NCBI GenBank assembly: GCA_003242885.1
Contig: QKMZ01000015.1
Coordinates: 124,001-188,000 of the forward strand
Length of the DNA stretch: 64,000 nucleotides
Direction: 5' to 3'
From: Candidatus Melainabacteria bacterium
Lineage (GTDB): Bacteria; Cyanobacteriota; Vampirovibrionia; Obscuribacterales; Obscuribacteraceae
The notes beneath the pieces were generated by a model. The model made no database searches and was not told where the DNA came from. It worked only from the letters and a program-made list of their open reading frames with translations. Position 1 is the stretch's first letter, and the number at the start of each line of letters is the position of its first letter. Of this stretch, positions 33,931 to 42,956 are shown one piece after another. Made by a program: the position numbers and the translations under genes.

Positions 33931-35148
33931 TCATACCCACGACCATTGCATGCGCGTCGGAGCGCTCAATCCCAGACCAGTGATCGCTTGGTCGAGCGTT
34001 TGCTCTTTCTGTTTGCACGAGCTGAGAATTTTCACTGCCTGATCTTTTGAAATGACACCGTACTTGACGAGCGACTGGCAGCGCAAAGCTCGATGCAGCA
34101 TGCTTTTGGTGATCAGCCCCGCATCGAGGAGAATTTTGCCGATTTTGACGTTGTTGGTGACGGCTTGAGACACCGTGCCTTCAACGGAATCACGCGTCAA
34201 AACACATGCTTCGATGAGCAGTTCGCCAAGCCGCATATCTTCATTCGCGCGGGCTCTCTGCATAACTTTGTTGATGGCGTTTTCAGTGAGCATATTTTCT
34301 TTTGCAATCAGCCGCATTGCCTCGGCTGCCTGATACGCTTTAATCTCTCCGCCTGCGACTGAGCCCTGAAGCATCATGGCTGCTTCGAGCAGTTCGTCGG
34401 TGGCGAGCCCTTGTTCGCGCAGAACCTGACCAAATGTTTTGCTCTTAAACAGCTCGATCTCCATGCACTCAGCAAGTTCGCTTTCCGATATCAAACCGGA
34501 CATGCGCATGAGCTCTGAGAGTTTCAGCGAACCAACTGCTGGTGTTTTGAAACTTCCCATTTCAAACAATGCTTGCTCAAGGCAAATGCCTTTTTGATGC
34601 GAAAGCTTGATGGCATCGACTGCTTCGCTTTTTGTTATTGCCTTCTCTCGCAGTAGAAGAACACCCTGCAATGCCGAGTTGAACAGTGAGCTAGAGATAT
34701 CACCGGTAATAACCAGTACGCGACCAATCAAAATCTTGGTTTGCAAAGACTTCTGCATTGCGCGTCCGAGCTGATCTTGTGTGATAACACCTGCCTGAAT
34801 GAGAATTTCAGTCAGGTCGTTATTCATCGATGGCGTCACCATCGTCTTTTGGTGAACAGCCACCAGCTTTTTTAGTGCTGCATGGAAATCAATGTCGTCG
34901 TGCGCAGCCAGGCGGATCGCATTAATCGCTGTGTCCAAGCGAATCGTGTTGTTCTCCACCATTTGTTTGGCAGCAAGCAACGGACGCATGCTCTCCTCGC
35001 TGAAACTGCCCGACTGCATGAGCGCTCTTTCTAACGGCAGATTCAATCTTTGGGAGATCGCAATTGCGTTCTCCAGGGTTTGAGCATCTACTACGTTGGC
35101 GCTGCGTACTAATTCCAGCAAAATTTCTGGTTTCGATGCACCAAACAT
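33931..35148 (-). CDS. multi-repeat GspE N-terminal-like protein without ATPase
   Basis: The track starts this frame at TTG 35184, but ATG 35148 has a perfect GGAGG eight bases upstream, so the true length is 405 residues. It is made of at least four related helical units of about 80-90 residues (LLELVRSANVVDAQTLENAI..; LTEILIQAGVITQDQLGRAM..; LSELMRMSGLISESELAECM..; LGELLIEACVLTRDSVEGTV..). Each resembles the N-terminal domain of GspE/PilB-type ATPases (LG..L...G.I...QL..A). There is no Walker motif. The domain normally docks partner proteins, and some bind c-di-GMP. A scaffold or regulator is an inference. Confidence 0.75.
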   Translation of the reverse strand: MFGASKPEILLELVRSANVVDAQTLENAIAISQRLNLPLERALMQSGSFSEESMRPLLAAKQMVENNTIRLDTAINAIRLAAHDDIDFHAALKKLVAVHQKTMVTPSMNNDLTEILIQAGVITQDQLGRAMQKSLQTKILIGRVLVITGDISSSLFNSALQGVLLLREKAITKSEAVDAIKLSHQKGICLEQALFEMGSFKTPAVGSLKLSELMRMSGLISESELAECMEIELFKSKTFGQVLREQGLATDELLEAAMMLQGSVAGGEIKAYQAAEAMRLIAKENMLTENAINKVMQRARANEDMRLGELLIEACVLTRDSVEGTVSQAVTNNVKIGKILLDAGLITKSMLHRALRCQSLVKYGVISKDQAVKILSSCKQKEQTLDQAITGLGLSAPTRMQWSWV

Positions 35149-35583
35149 TCTTAAGGCCTCCGATAAATCCCTAATTTCTCGCAATTATTGTCTGAAGGCT
35201 CGAATGGGAGGACGTCGCTAATCCCATCCTTTCAAACCAATTTGCTCTACCGCAAGGTAAAGGCGGAAAAATCACTGCAAAGTACTACTACCTCCATCAA
35301 AAAATTGACGCTCTGAAAATAGATCTGCCTATTTTTAGCACCCTGATATCAGGAAAACTTCCCTCTCAAGGGTGTGTGCAAATAGATGCAAACACGCGAA
35401 GCGGTTAGCAACCTCGGAAAGGGTTGGAGGGGGGACATTAACTATTTCTAGTGTACCACGGGATGTGTTGGAACAAAAGCTCTAAGAGGCTCAACTGCAC
35501 GTGAAATTTCATAGTCGGAGTGGCAATTTTAGTTGAACTATTTATTCGAAATCGACCGGCCACTTTTAATGGGAATCTGGAAA
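35149..35583. other. 435-base gap between two minus-strand genes
   Basis: It contains a perfect 12-base palindrome CCTGATATCAGG (35342-35353), a small CAACC/GGTTG hairpin near 35410, and purine-rich GGAGGGGGGAC near 35430. It should hold the promoter of the GspE-N-like gene, but I see no confident -35/-10 pair and no coding frame. Confidence 0.45.
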
Positions 35584-36315
35584 TTAGATGAGCTGATTTT
35601 TCGAACCCTTCTGTTCGTTAAGCGCACCCTTGCACCATGTGAAAAACACATGATCGAATGTGCGCTGGTTGTCGATTTCCGGTTTGATGCTGTCAACGGC
35701 AGTTTTATAACTGGCAAGGATGCATTCTTTCCCGTTCCAGTAATACAAGGATGAGATGTCGCTTTGGACCAAAGAAGCTCGGTAACCGGACTTGTTGTAA
35801 AAGTCCACCTGCACAGAGTGCATTCGATAACCGTCTGCGCATTTCTTCACCACGAAGTGGAGGCTCATGGGTGCTTTCTTGAGACCCACTCTATTCCATG
35901 CAAAAATTGTGTCGACACTGACGCCCGCTGTGTCTTTTCCCAGAACATTCACTCGAGTGAGGCGATATCCTTCCCATCTTGTAGGACGTGTGGCGGTATC
36001 CTTTGTCCAAAAAGTCTGATTGAGCTGACATGTCAAAGCATCACAGCTGTTCCACTTTGAGGCCTTCTCGTGATTTGCCTGCATTGTTTTGGGTGCATAG
36101 TCGAAAGCCATACCTGCCCAATACGTGACAAATTCTCCAGCGATTTTGGCGTCGATTGGAGTGGTAGGGTCATAGCCGCATTCGACTTTTGTTGCGTGTA
36201 CAGCCGAGCAGTGAGAGTCAATCGGCGTCGGCATCGCGCAAAGCAAAAGCAAAATGCCTAACCAAGCTACGCAATGACGGGCGAAACTTGTCGGTGTAAC
36301 TATAAGTTCTGGCAC
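35584..36315 (-). CDS. exported protein of unknown function
   Basis: The track begins at TTG 36321. GTG 36315 has GGAGG seven bases upstream and is the better start, giving 243 residues. A hydrophobic segment (CVAWLGILLLLCAMPTPIDSHCSAVHA) serves as signal peptide. The mature part has six or so cysteines (VECGYD, NSCDALTCQ, KKCADGYR, KECILAS, TWCKGAL) and a beta-rich pattern (VSVDTIFAWNRVG, MSLHFVVKKC, SLYYWNGKE). I do not recognise a family. The Cys content suits an oxidising extracytoplasmic setting. Confidence 0.7.
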   Translation of the reverse strand: MPELIVTPTSFARHCVAWLGILLLLCAMPTPIDSHCSAVHATKVECGYDPTTPIDAKIAGEFVTYWAGMAFDYAPKTMQANHEKASKWNSCDALTCQLNQTFWTKDTATRPTRWEGYRLTRVNVLGKDTAGVSVDTIFAWNRVGLKKAPMSLHFVVKKCADGYRMHSVQVDFYNKSGYRASLVQSDISSLYYWNGKECILASYKTAVDSIKPEIDNQRTFDHVFFTWCKGALNEQKGSKNQLI

Positions 36316-36479
36316 AGTCAAGCCTCCAGCAAAAAACCGCGTATTCAGGCTTTGTCTTATGTAACCTTATTCCCTTTTTGCGGCTAAATTCAACTGGAGT
36401 TGAGAATGTAGAAAGAGGCGGAAAGCCTGCGTGTCTTCAGCATGGCACCATATTTAGTGCCGCAATAAAGAGAGACCAA

Positions 36480-37520
36480 TTACGACTGCTCGTCCAGCGA
36501 TTTCATGAAACTGCCGAGTGCCGCGGTATATTCCTTCAGGTCCAGGTTTAGAACATCGTTATGTCCTGAATTTTTCAACCTAACCAATTGCTTGGGACAT
36601 GAAGCTGCCGCAAACATTTGGTCGGCGTACTTAATCGGAAGAACGTAGTCTTTTTCCCCGTGAATGAGCAGCAGTGGCGCCTTGCTATGTGCGAGGAAGT
36701 CGCAGTTGTTTAATTGAGGCTGCGGAAAAGTGAAGTCAGGGAAAAGATGCAACCAGATGAAGCGGTCTCGAGCCGCAATGGGCAGTGACGAAAAGCCAGA
36801 TTGTAGAACGATTCCCGCTACTTCTCGCTGTTTTGCAATCTGGCACGTAACAGCGCAGCCAAGCGATTCGCCGTATGCCAATATCTGTTTTGGGCTCCAC
36901 CCTTTCACCTTGTGCAGAAAATCATAGGCGGCGACGCCGTCTTCAACGATGCCCTTAACAGACGGGTCTCCCTCGCTTTTGCCATAACCCTGATAGTCAT
37001 AGACGAGCACTGATGCCCCGAGGTTGAGCATATGCACGATATTCGGCAATCGGTGAGCATTGTTGCCGGCGTTGCCATGGCTGAGGAGAAATACCTGCTT
37101 GGCGCCTTGCCGCGCGAAATAGAGTCCATTCAACAGCTTGCCGTTCGCGGTTTTGAATTTGACCTCTTCCACTTTTGTTTTGAGCTTTTCCTCAATGAAC
37201 TGAAGTGGCTGCGCTATGTCATACGCAGTTTGGTCTGGGAAGAAGAGCAGTATGCGAGTGAGTTGAAACAGGCAGATGGGCGAAAGCAGAAAGAAAAGAA
37301 TGGTCAATTTCACTGCTTCTATAGTGGCGCGCCTCTTAAATGATGGCTTCTCACTTTCTTTGAGCTTCCAGTGATCGAGGTTAACGTGCAGCTTGGGTGC
37401 GTTTTCACTCTTAAACTGACCGCCCTCATCCTCTAAGGGTTTCTTTTTTGTTTCAGTTGAGCTGGCTGTTGCTTGCGTCGTAGTTTCGGTTTCTGGGGTT
37501 TGGCTCGTGTTTAAATTCAC
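36480..37520 (-). CDS. membrane-anchored alpha/beta hydrolase (ABHD13/17-like)
   Basis: In the 346 residues, a polar Thr/Glu N terminus is followed by a membrane helix at about 70-94 (VKLTILFFLLSPICLFQL). The alpha/beta-hydrolase core has the oxyanion motif HGNAGNN at 148-154, nucleophile Ser219 in GESLG, acid Asp291 in HGEKDYVLP and His320 in NSGHND. This arrangement resembles the ABHD13/ABHD17 serine hydrolases, which act on acyl or peptide bonds near membranes. The substrate is unknown. The GTG start has GGAG eight bases upstream. Confidence 0.88.
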   Translation of the reverse strand: MNLNTSQTPETETTTQATASSTETKKKPLEDEGGQFKSENAPKLHVNLDHWKLKESEKPSFKRRATIEAVKLTILFFLLSPICLFQLTRILLFFPDQTAYDIAQPLQFIEEKLKTKVEEVKFKTANGKLLNGLYFARQGAKQVFLLSHGNAGNNAHRLPNIVHMLNLGASVLVYDYQGYGKSEGDPSVKGIVEDGVAAYDFLHKVKGWSPKQILAYGESLGCAVTCQIAKQREVAGIVLQSGFSSLPIAARDRFIWLHLFPDFTFPQPQLNNCDFLAHSKAPLLLIHGEKDYVLPIKYADQMFAAASCPKQLVRLKNSGHNDVLNLDLKEYTAALGSFMKSLDEQS

Positions 37521-37734
37521 GGTCTAATCTCCGGACGGCACGGGGTAGCGCATCTGCATATCAAACAGCCTACAAGCGGCGAAGAGCGACAGTCGGAAAG
37601 GACGCTCAGTTAATATACTGTTGCCTGCTTATGAGATTTTTGTGGAAAAACGGCAGATATCGGCGAAATTGTTGATTTTCTGGCTGAGTATGGGAATTGA
37701 TAGGGTGAGGCGTGAACGCTTCTGACCGTTTAGG

Positions 37735-39087
37735 ATGGAAACTCAGGATTCAGGTCGGGATTCACTTATGGATCAGGTTGAAGAAAGCGTAGAAAGCTCA
37801 AACTTAGGTTGGGAAACCTTTTGGGAAGCAGGCAGCAGGGCCTTCCAGCTTGGGCGCTATGCCGACGCGGAGAAGCTGTTTCAGAAGTCACTTGCCGATG
37901 TGAAGTCGCCTGATGCGGTTGATTCCAGGCGCAGTCCAGCCGAGGAAGATACGCTGTCTAATGCCACCACCGCAGAGCGCGTGGTCGCACAGGCGAAGAT
38001 TTTGAGCAGCTTGGGCGAGCTCTATTTGGTCCAGGGCTGGCACGTTGAGGCTGAGAAGGCATACAAGAAAGCGATGTCTTTGAAAGAAAAGATTTCCGGA
38101 CCTGACAGTCTTTCTGTTGCGGAGATTTTGAACAAACTAGGTGTCATCTACCGCGCGCAGGGGAAATTTCAGGAAGTTGAGCCTGTCTTGCGGCGGGCTT
38201 TGACTCTTTATGAAAAAGATGCGTCTGCCAACAAGCTGGATTTAGCGACGGCGCTCGAGACGCTTGCTGATTTTTATCGCGCGCATGGCAAGTACGACAT
38301 GGCAGAGCCACTCTTTCAAAAGGGGCTTGCTATGCGGGAATCTGTGCTCGGGGCAGACCACCAGTCGATTGGACCAGCACTGCAAAATCTTGCCTTGCTC
38401 AATCATGCGTCCGGTAAGTACGATTTGGCAATGCCGCTATATGAGCGCGCCTTGAAGATATCGGAAGCAACTTGGGGGGCTGAACATCCATCTTGTGCGA
38501 CGATTTTAAATCAGCAAGGTGAGCTGTATCGAATGAAGGGTGATTTCCCCAGCGCGGAAAAAACTTTCTGGCGCGCGCTACGCATCAGGCAGACAGCGCT
38601 TGGTGTGGAACATCCAAGCACGGCGCAGACCCTCGCCAGTCTCGCGCTGCTTTTCCATTTGCAATGCAAATACGATCAAGCAGAGCCTTTATATAAAACG
38701 CTGGTTGATTTGCGCACCAAAGATTGGGGACCTAAGCATCCTCACGTTGCTGAGATGCTCAACAGTCTTGCCGAGGTGTACCAGGATCAAGGTAAATACA
38801 GTGAGGCGGAGCCTTTGTATTGGCGTGCTTTGTCGATTACCCAAGAAGCTCAAGGACCGGAGCATCCTAGCGTTGCGAAGGCACTGCGAAATCTGGCGGA
38901 GCTCTATGAAGAGCAGGAGAATTACGACGAAGCTGATCGCTTGTTTCGCTGGGGGCTTGGCGTCGGAGAGAAAGCGCTGGGAAGCGAACATCCGGAAGTA
39001 ACGGAGCTTATGGCTCGGTACGCATCACTGCAGAAACGCATGTCGGAGAATGACGAAGACATGCCGTCGACGAACTGGCAAGATTAA
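37735..39087 (+). CDS. kinesin-light-chain-like TPR protein (paralogue 1)
   Basis: The 450-residue protein is composed of about eight TPR units with the 42-residue period of kinesin-light-chain-type repeats. Each unit repeats AEPL..RAL.I.E...G.EHP.VA..L..LA.LY...GKY. There is no signal peptide or enzyme domain. TPR superhelices bind partner proteins, so an adaptor role is expected. The close relative at 53933-55063 has the same repeats without the long N-terminal region (about 60 residues). The ATG at 37735 has a weak Shine-Dalgarno, and ATG 37768 is possible. It is convergent with the FAD gene across a repeat-rich gap. Confidence 0.88.
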   Translation: METQDSGRDSLMDQVEESVESSNLGWETFWEAGSRAFQLGRYADAEKLFQKSLADVKSPDAVDSRRSPAEEDTLSNATTAERVVAQAKILSSLGELYLVQGWHVEAEKAYKKAMSLKEKISGPDSLSVAEILNKLGVIYRAQGKFQEVEPVLRRALTLYEKDASANKLDLATALETLADFYRAHGKYDMAEPLFQKGLAMRESVLGADHQSIGPALQNLALLNHASGKYDLAMPLYERALKISEATWGAEHPSCATILNQQGELYRMKGDFPSAEKTFWRALRIRQTALGVEHPSTAQTLASLALLFHLQCKYDQAEPLYKTLVDLRTKDWGPKHPHVAEMLNSLAEVYQDQGKYSEAEPLYWRALSITQEAQGPEHPSVAKALRNLAELYEEQENYDEADRLFRWGLGVGEKALGSEHPEVTELMARYASLQKRMSENDEDMPSTNWQD

Positions 39088-39112
39088 TGCCCTTTTTTAG
39101 CCTAGAGAGGGC

Positions 39113-39190
39113 GACGCCATGCGTCGACCGGCCCGCGCCGTTGCGCATTGCATTCGCTCTTCGCGCGGGCGGCAAGAATGCAGCCCCGAC
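39113..39190. repeat. composite palindromic repeat cluster
   Basis: In this convergent gap GACGCCATGCGTCGACCGG (39113-39131) matches 47756-47774 exactly over 19 bases. A GCCCGCG/CGCGGGC inverted pair spans 39130-39170. GGGCGGCAAGAATGCAGCCC (39167-39186) is a diverged family B palindrome. The cluster could act as a bidirectional structured terminator. Confidence 0.65.
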
Positions 39191-39237
39191 TGCGCAGGAG
39201 CACCAAGGATAATGCCTCTTCTGACCTTACTTAGAAC

Positions 39238-40665
39238 CTAAGCAACAGGCACAGTGGTCTTCTCTTTTACGAGCTTCTTCTTCACGCCTTCGCCAGCAAG
39301 AAGCCCTGACGATGCTGCTTGCCCTACGCCACGAGTCCAGCTCGACGAGTCACCGATGATAAATAGGTTCGGAATATTTGTTTCCATGTTTTTGGAAACA
39401 GTGATGGAATCCGGATAGCTCTTGCACTCAGGTGCGAAAAGCAGGGTTGAATCGTCGGCTACACCAGGACAAATTTTGTTGAGAGCATCGAGATATTCGA
39501 CAATGCCTTCCAAAATTCTGTGAGGATAAGCCAGCGACACGTCACCGCATTCGGCTTCCAGAGTAGGTTTTACAAGATTATTTGTAAGCGACTTGGTGCG
39601 TCTTCCGGCGCGAAGATCGCCCAGTCGTTGCACGAGTGGTCCGCCGCCCGCGAGCATGTTCACTACTTTGGCAATGGTCTGCGAGTAAAGCTGCGGGTCT
39701 TTGAATGGGCGCGTGAATGTTTTCGACACAAGAACGGCAAAGTTGTTGTTCTCGCTTTTCTCGTACATCTTCGAGTGCCCATTAACAAGCACGTAATCGC
39801 GGTGGTTTTCCGGCGTGACGAATCCCTTCGGATTGGAGCAGAAATTGCGAACCACGTCATTGGAATGTCTGCTTCTGTAATACAGTTTAGGTTCGTAGAA
39901 GCGCCTGTCCACTTCTTCTGTGAAGAAACAACTGGTCTCCACACGAATGCCGACATCGACTTGACCCGGATAAATATCCAGTGATTTGTAGAACTCTTGC
40001 TGCGTCAGCCAGTGCGCGCCGCCTCGTCCGACAGACAGTACTGCCATATCGAAGAGCATTTCCTGCTCATTGCCTTGCTTTCTGTAACCGTCGTATTGGA
40101 GTAGGAATTGCTCTCCGCGACGCGAAACAGATTGAACCTTTATATCCCAGTGGAAGGTGATGTTTGAACCTTTAGCTTTGATTTCTTCCAGAATGCTGGT
40201 GTTGATCGCAGGTGCGTTATCCGAGCCGCAGTGCAGCAATTCCTGGTAGTGATAGGTCATTCCAGCAAGTGTCGCTTTCTTTTTGATCCACTCGAGATCT
40301 TCTTCATTCGGCTTTACGACTGGTATCTCGCAAGGAGCATGCGTCAAAATCGTCTCGCGAACTACGTTCAATTTTTTCTGCAATTCGTCGCCGCCAACCA
40401 GGTCATAGAGCCTGCCTCCAATGACTGGAGAGGCGGAAAGAATTACTTTGAAATCGTTCCAGCTTCCGGCCGACTGTCCCGGAGCGCAATAACTGCAGGC
40501 TTTCGGTGGGCAAACGGTGAGTACGCCCTGGTCGATTGGGCAGGCATATCGCTTGTCATAAACAGGACCTACGTCAAAAACATGTACTTCTACATCTGCG
40601 CCGGCTAGCTCTTTGAGAGCGAACAAACCGGAGGCACCTAATCCCACTAGTGCAAGCTTTTGCAT
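39238..40665 (-). CDS. FAD-dependent dehydrogenase (COG2509-type)
   Basis: The 475-residue protein begins with a Rossmann FAD motif (LALVGLGASGLFALKELAGADVEVHVFDVG). A conserved block with cysteines follows (YACPIDQGVLTVCPPKACSYCAPGQSAG). Later parts include MAVLSVGRGGAHWL, VDVGIRVET and LFIIGDSSSWTRGVGQAASSGLLAGEGV, the last being the C-terminal FAD-binding block that ends these proteins. The family is known only as uncharacterised FAD-dependent dehydrogenases. The Cys cluster (KACSYCAPG) is worth noting. No Shine-Dalgarno is obvious before the ATG. Confidence 0.85.
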   Translation of the reverse strand: MQKLALVGLGASGLFALKELAGADVEVHVFDVGPVYDKRYACPIDQGVLTVCPPKACSYCAPGQSAGSWNDFKVILSASPVIGGRLYDLVGGDELQKKLNVVRETILTHAPCEIPVVKPNEEDLEWIKKKATLAGMTYHYQELLHCGSDNAPAINTSILEEIKAKGSNITFHWDIKVQSVSRRGEQFLLQYDGYRKQGNEQEMLFDMAVLSVGRGGAHWLTQQEFYKSLDIYPGQVDVGIRVETSCFFTEEVDRRFYEPKLYYRSRHSNDVVRNFCSNPKGFVTPENHRDYVLVNGHSKMYEKSENNNFAVLVSKTFTRPFKDPQLYSQTIAKVVNMLAGGGPLVQRLGDLRAGRRTKSLTNNLVKPTLEAECGDVSLAYPHRILEGIVEYLDALNKICPGVADDSTLLFAPECKSYPDSITVSKNMETNIPNLFIIGDSSSWTRGVGQAASSGLLAGEGVKKKLVKEKTTVPVA

Positions 40666-40835
40666 TTTTGTTGTGCTGTAACCCCTGAAATCCCCAAAGC
40701 GCCAGCGGTTTCACCCGTAATCGGGTAGTTATGCCGCCTGCCTGGCCAACATTTGATTCTACCACCGGAATTACCGGCTGGTATGGAATTCTTGACTACC
40801 TTAACACTAAATCAACTAAGTGGCTTTTGCTGTCT

Positions 40836-42077
40836 TTACTCGACGAACTTCTTCATCCGCTCGTGTTCCATTGTTTCGAGCATTCCATTCATTTGAGTGG
40901 ACAATTCATCAGTGATCTTTTGCAAAGCCACTTTCTTGTTTGACTTGTACTCGTGCTGATAGCTGCGCAAATCAATTGGGTTGCCGACATCAATCATGAT
41001 GCAGCGCGGACCCTTGATAGATGTTTCTCCCAGCACTTCATGCTCGATGCGCTCCAACACATCGGCAAAGCGCTCTTGAGTCATGTGCGATTTGATATAG
41101 CCGTCATATATGGAAACGAAGTTGACGACTCGATCCAGGTCTTTGTAGAAGCCTTTGATTTCTGCAGCTTTCTCTGCATGCAGCTCTTTCTCGTACTCAG
41201 AAAGCCCGTCTTCTGATTCATATACGAAGTCGTCGATTCTGTTGCGCAATAAGCGAACTGCATCGAGAGTGCGATCGCTCCTCGGCAACTCGATGTTTAA
41301 ATAGCTGGACATGTGCGTGAGGATTGCCATTCTCAATGCCGTAATTCGATCGTTGAGAGTGGCGTCTTTGGACGGTTCTTGGTTGTATTCCGCCTCTAAA
41401 GCCTTGATCAGCCTTTCTGCCACCGCCATCAGGCGTGGATAAAGCTTGGTCCCTGACGGTCTGGGCACGCCCATTTTCCCTTCCAGTTTTGCCAACGTAT
41501 TGGCCAGGGCTGGCTTGATATCGCCAGTGTACGTGTATTTCAGAGCGATTGGGACGATGTAGATATGCTCAGCTACACCTTGCTTGTCGAGTTCGTCCAT
41601 TGCCCAGAATGACAGCTGCGCCGCGCCTGTTTCCAGCGGCAAGAGCGTGTCATTTTGTCTGGAGATTTCGCCTTCAGGGAAAAGCACAAGTTTTTGCTTT
41701 CCTTCCGAGAGAATCTTCTTGGTCATTTTGAATGACTCACGGTCGGGCGCGCCGCGCACTACCGAGTAAGCACCAATGTGCTGCAACCACCAGCCATTGA
41801 AGCCGTGGTCCCAGTCGAAGACTTCCCTGGCCGCGACGTAATTGAACGATTCTTTTGCCGCCTGTCCGAAAAAGAACATCGCTTGCGGATCGTGTCTGTT
41901 GGAATGGTTAGGGCATACCAGGGCACGCTTGCCTTTTAACTGGGCAAAACGCTGGAGAGCGCCGTCCTTTACTTTGATCTGCGTGTCGCTCATGCCGTAC
42001 TTCTTATAGAGCGGCGCGCACAACTTAATGAAGCCGATCAGGAGAGGCGATTCTTTTGGGGGGCGAAAGTCAAGCAC
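40836..42077 (-). CDS. PlsC-like 1-acylglycerol-3-phosphate acyltransferase
   Basis: The 413-residue product has the acyltransferase motif NHSNRHDP (HxxxxD), FPEGEISRQND as the phosphate-binding second motif and IVPIALKY as the last block, all within about 55-200. The C-terminal 200 residues are helical and specific to this group (LNDRITALRMAILTHMSS, EDGLSEYEKELHAEKAAEIKG). PlsC enzymes make phosphatidic acid at the membrane. The long extra C-terminal region leaves the acceptor open. The start is GTG with no good Shine-Dalgarno. Confidence 0.85.
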   Translation of the reverse strand: MLDFRPPKESPLLIGFIKLCAPLYKKYGMSDTQIKVKDGALQRFAQLKGKRALVCPNHSNRHDPQAMFFFGQAAKESFNYVAAREVFDWDHGFNGWWLQHIGAYSVVRGAPDRESFKMTKKILSEGKQKLVLFPEGEISRQNDTLLPLETGAAQLSFWAMDELDKQGVAEHIYIVPIALKYTYTGDIKPALANTLAKLEGKMGVPRPSGTKLYPRLMAVAERLIKALEAEYNQEPSKDATLNDRITALRMAILTHMSSYLNIELPRSDRTLDAVRLLRNRIDDFVYESEDGLSEYEKELHAEKAAEIKGFYKDLDRVVNFVSIYDGYIKSHMTQERFADVLERIEHEVLGETSIKGPRCIMIDVGNPIDLRSYQHEYKSNKKVALQKITDELSTQMNGMLETMEHERMKKFVE

Positions 42078-42191
42078 TGGTCTGTAAAACCGCGAGTTAT
42101 TAGCGACTGAAACTCTCTTGCAAGTCCCAGTATAACAATGAATTTCAGGCCGGCCTTCTTTGCTTCAGGGAAGCTCGTAAACGCTAACAGG

Positions 42192-42956
42192 TTAGGCTAT
42201 TGCGCTAAACCGGAAGTTCCGCTTCTTGAGCTTGTGGATAAGCGTTCGGGCGGCCGCTATCGTTTGGTTGCCCGTTGGTTCTAGCTCGTGCAAAATCATT
42301 ATTCCACCGGGAGCCGCATATTTAGACAGTCTGCTTACAACCGACCGCTCGCCTATTTTGCGCCAGTCTTCTGAAAACGCGCTCCAATAAACGGTTTTCA
42401 TCCCCTGCTCTTTTAGCAATGCATGTGCTTTTGTGTCGACGATGCCAAAGGGTGGGCGAAACAATTTTGGCGATTCGCCTGTGATGTCCTTGATTCTCTG
42501 GTTTGTTGAAAGTATCTCTTTCTCGAGTTTTGTTGTAGAGAGCAAGGGCAAAAACTGGTGGCTGTATGTGTGATTGCCGATGGAGTGCCCATGTTTGCTC
42601 ACTTGCAACAGTAAATCTTCGTGCTTCTCGACCTGTTCGCCAATCACAAAGAAAGTCGCTTTTACTTCTTCTTCTTCGAATAGTTCTAGCAGGCGTGGCG
42701 TAGTAGCCGGATTTGGCCCATCGTCAAAGGTCAGGTGTATTTCTGCATTGCCACCAGATACGATGGCGGCTTGCCCTTCGTTGGTTTCCGCCGGCTGCTG
42801 TCCTTTCCAGAGTCCTTCCGGCAAAAGCAGCTTGGCTAGCCCGGTGAGACCTTCCATGTGCAGGCGCGCAAAATTGTCCGATACCATGTCAGTTAGCGTA
42901 AGCTTCGATTTTATACGAAGCTCGCTGGGGTTTTGCTGGGATGGTGAATTAGACAT
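42192..42956 (-). CDS. polysaccharide deacetylase (NodB domain)
   Basis: The track starts at 43070 inside the upstream gene. ATG 42956 overlaps the PATAN gene stop by eight bases (ATGTCTAA) and is the likely start, giving 254 residues. The NodB domain has TFDDGPNP at 76-83 (catalytic Asp78 and metal Asp79), HTYSH at 129-133 with the two metal-binding His, and RPPFG as motif 3. It removes acetyl groups from N-acetylated sugars of cell-wall or capsule polymers. There is no signal peptide, so secretion is uncertain. A helical N-terminal region of about 70 residues precedes the catalytic domain. Confidence 0.88.
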   Translation of the reverse strand: MSNSPSQQNPSELRIKSKLTLTDMVSDNFARLHMEGLTGLAKLLLPEGLWKGQQPAETNEGQAAIVSGGNAEIHLTFDDGPNPATTPRLLELFEEEEVKATFFVIGEQVEKHEDLLLQVSKHGHSIGNHTYSHQFLPLLSTTKLEKEILSTNQRIKDITGESPKLFRPPFGIVDTKAHALLKEQGMKTVYWSAFSEDWRKIGERSVVSRLSKYAAPGGIMILHELEPTGNQTIAAARTLIHKLKKRNFRFSAIA

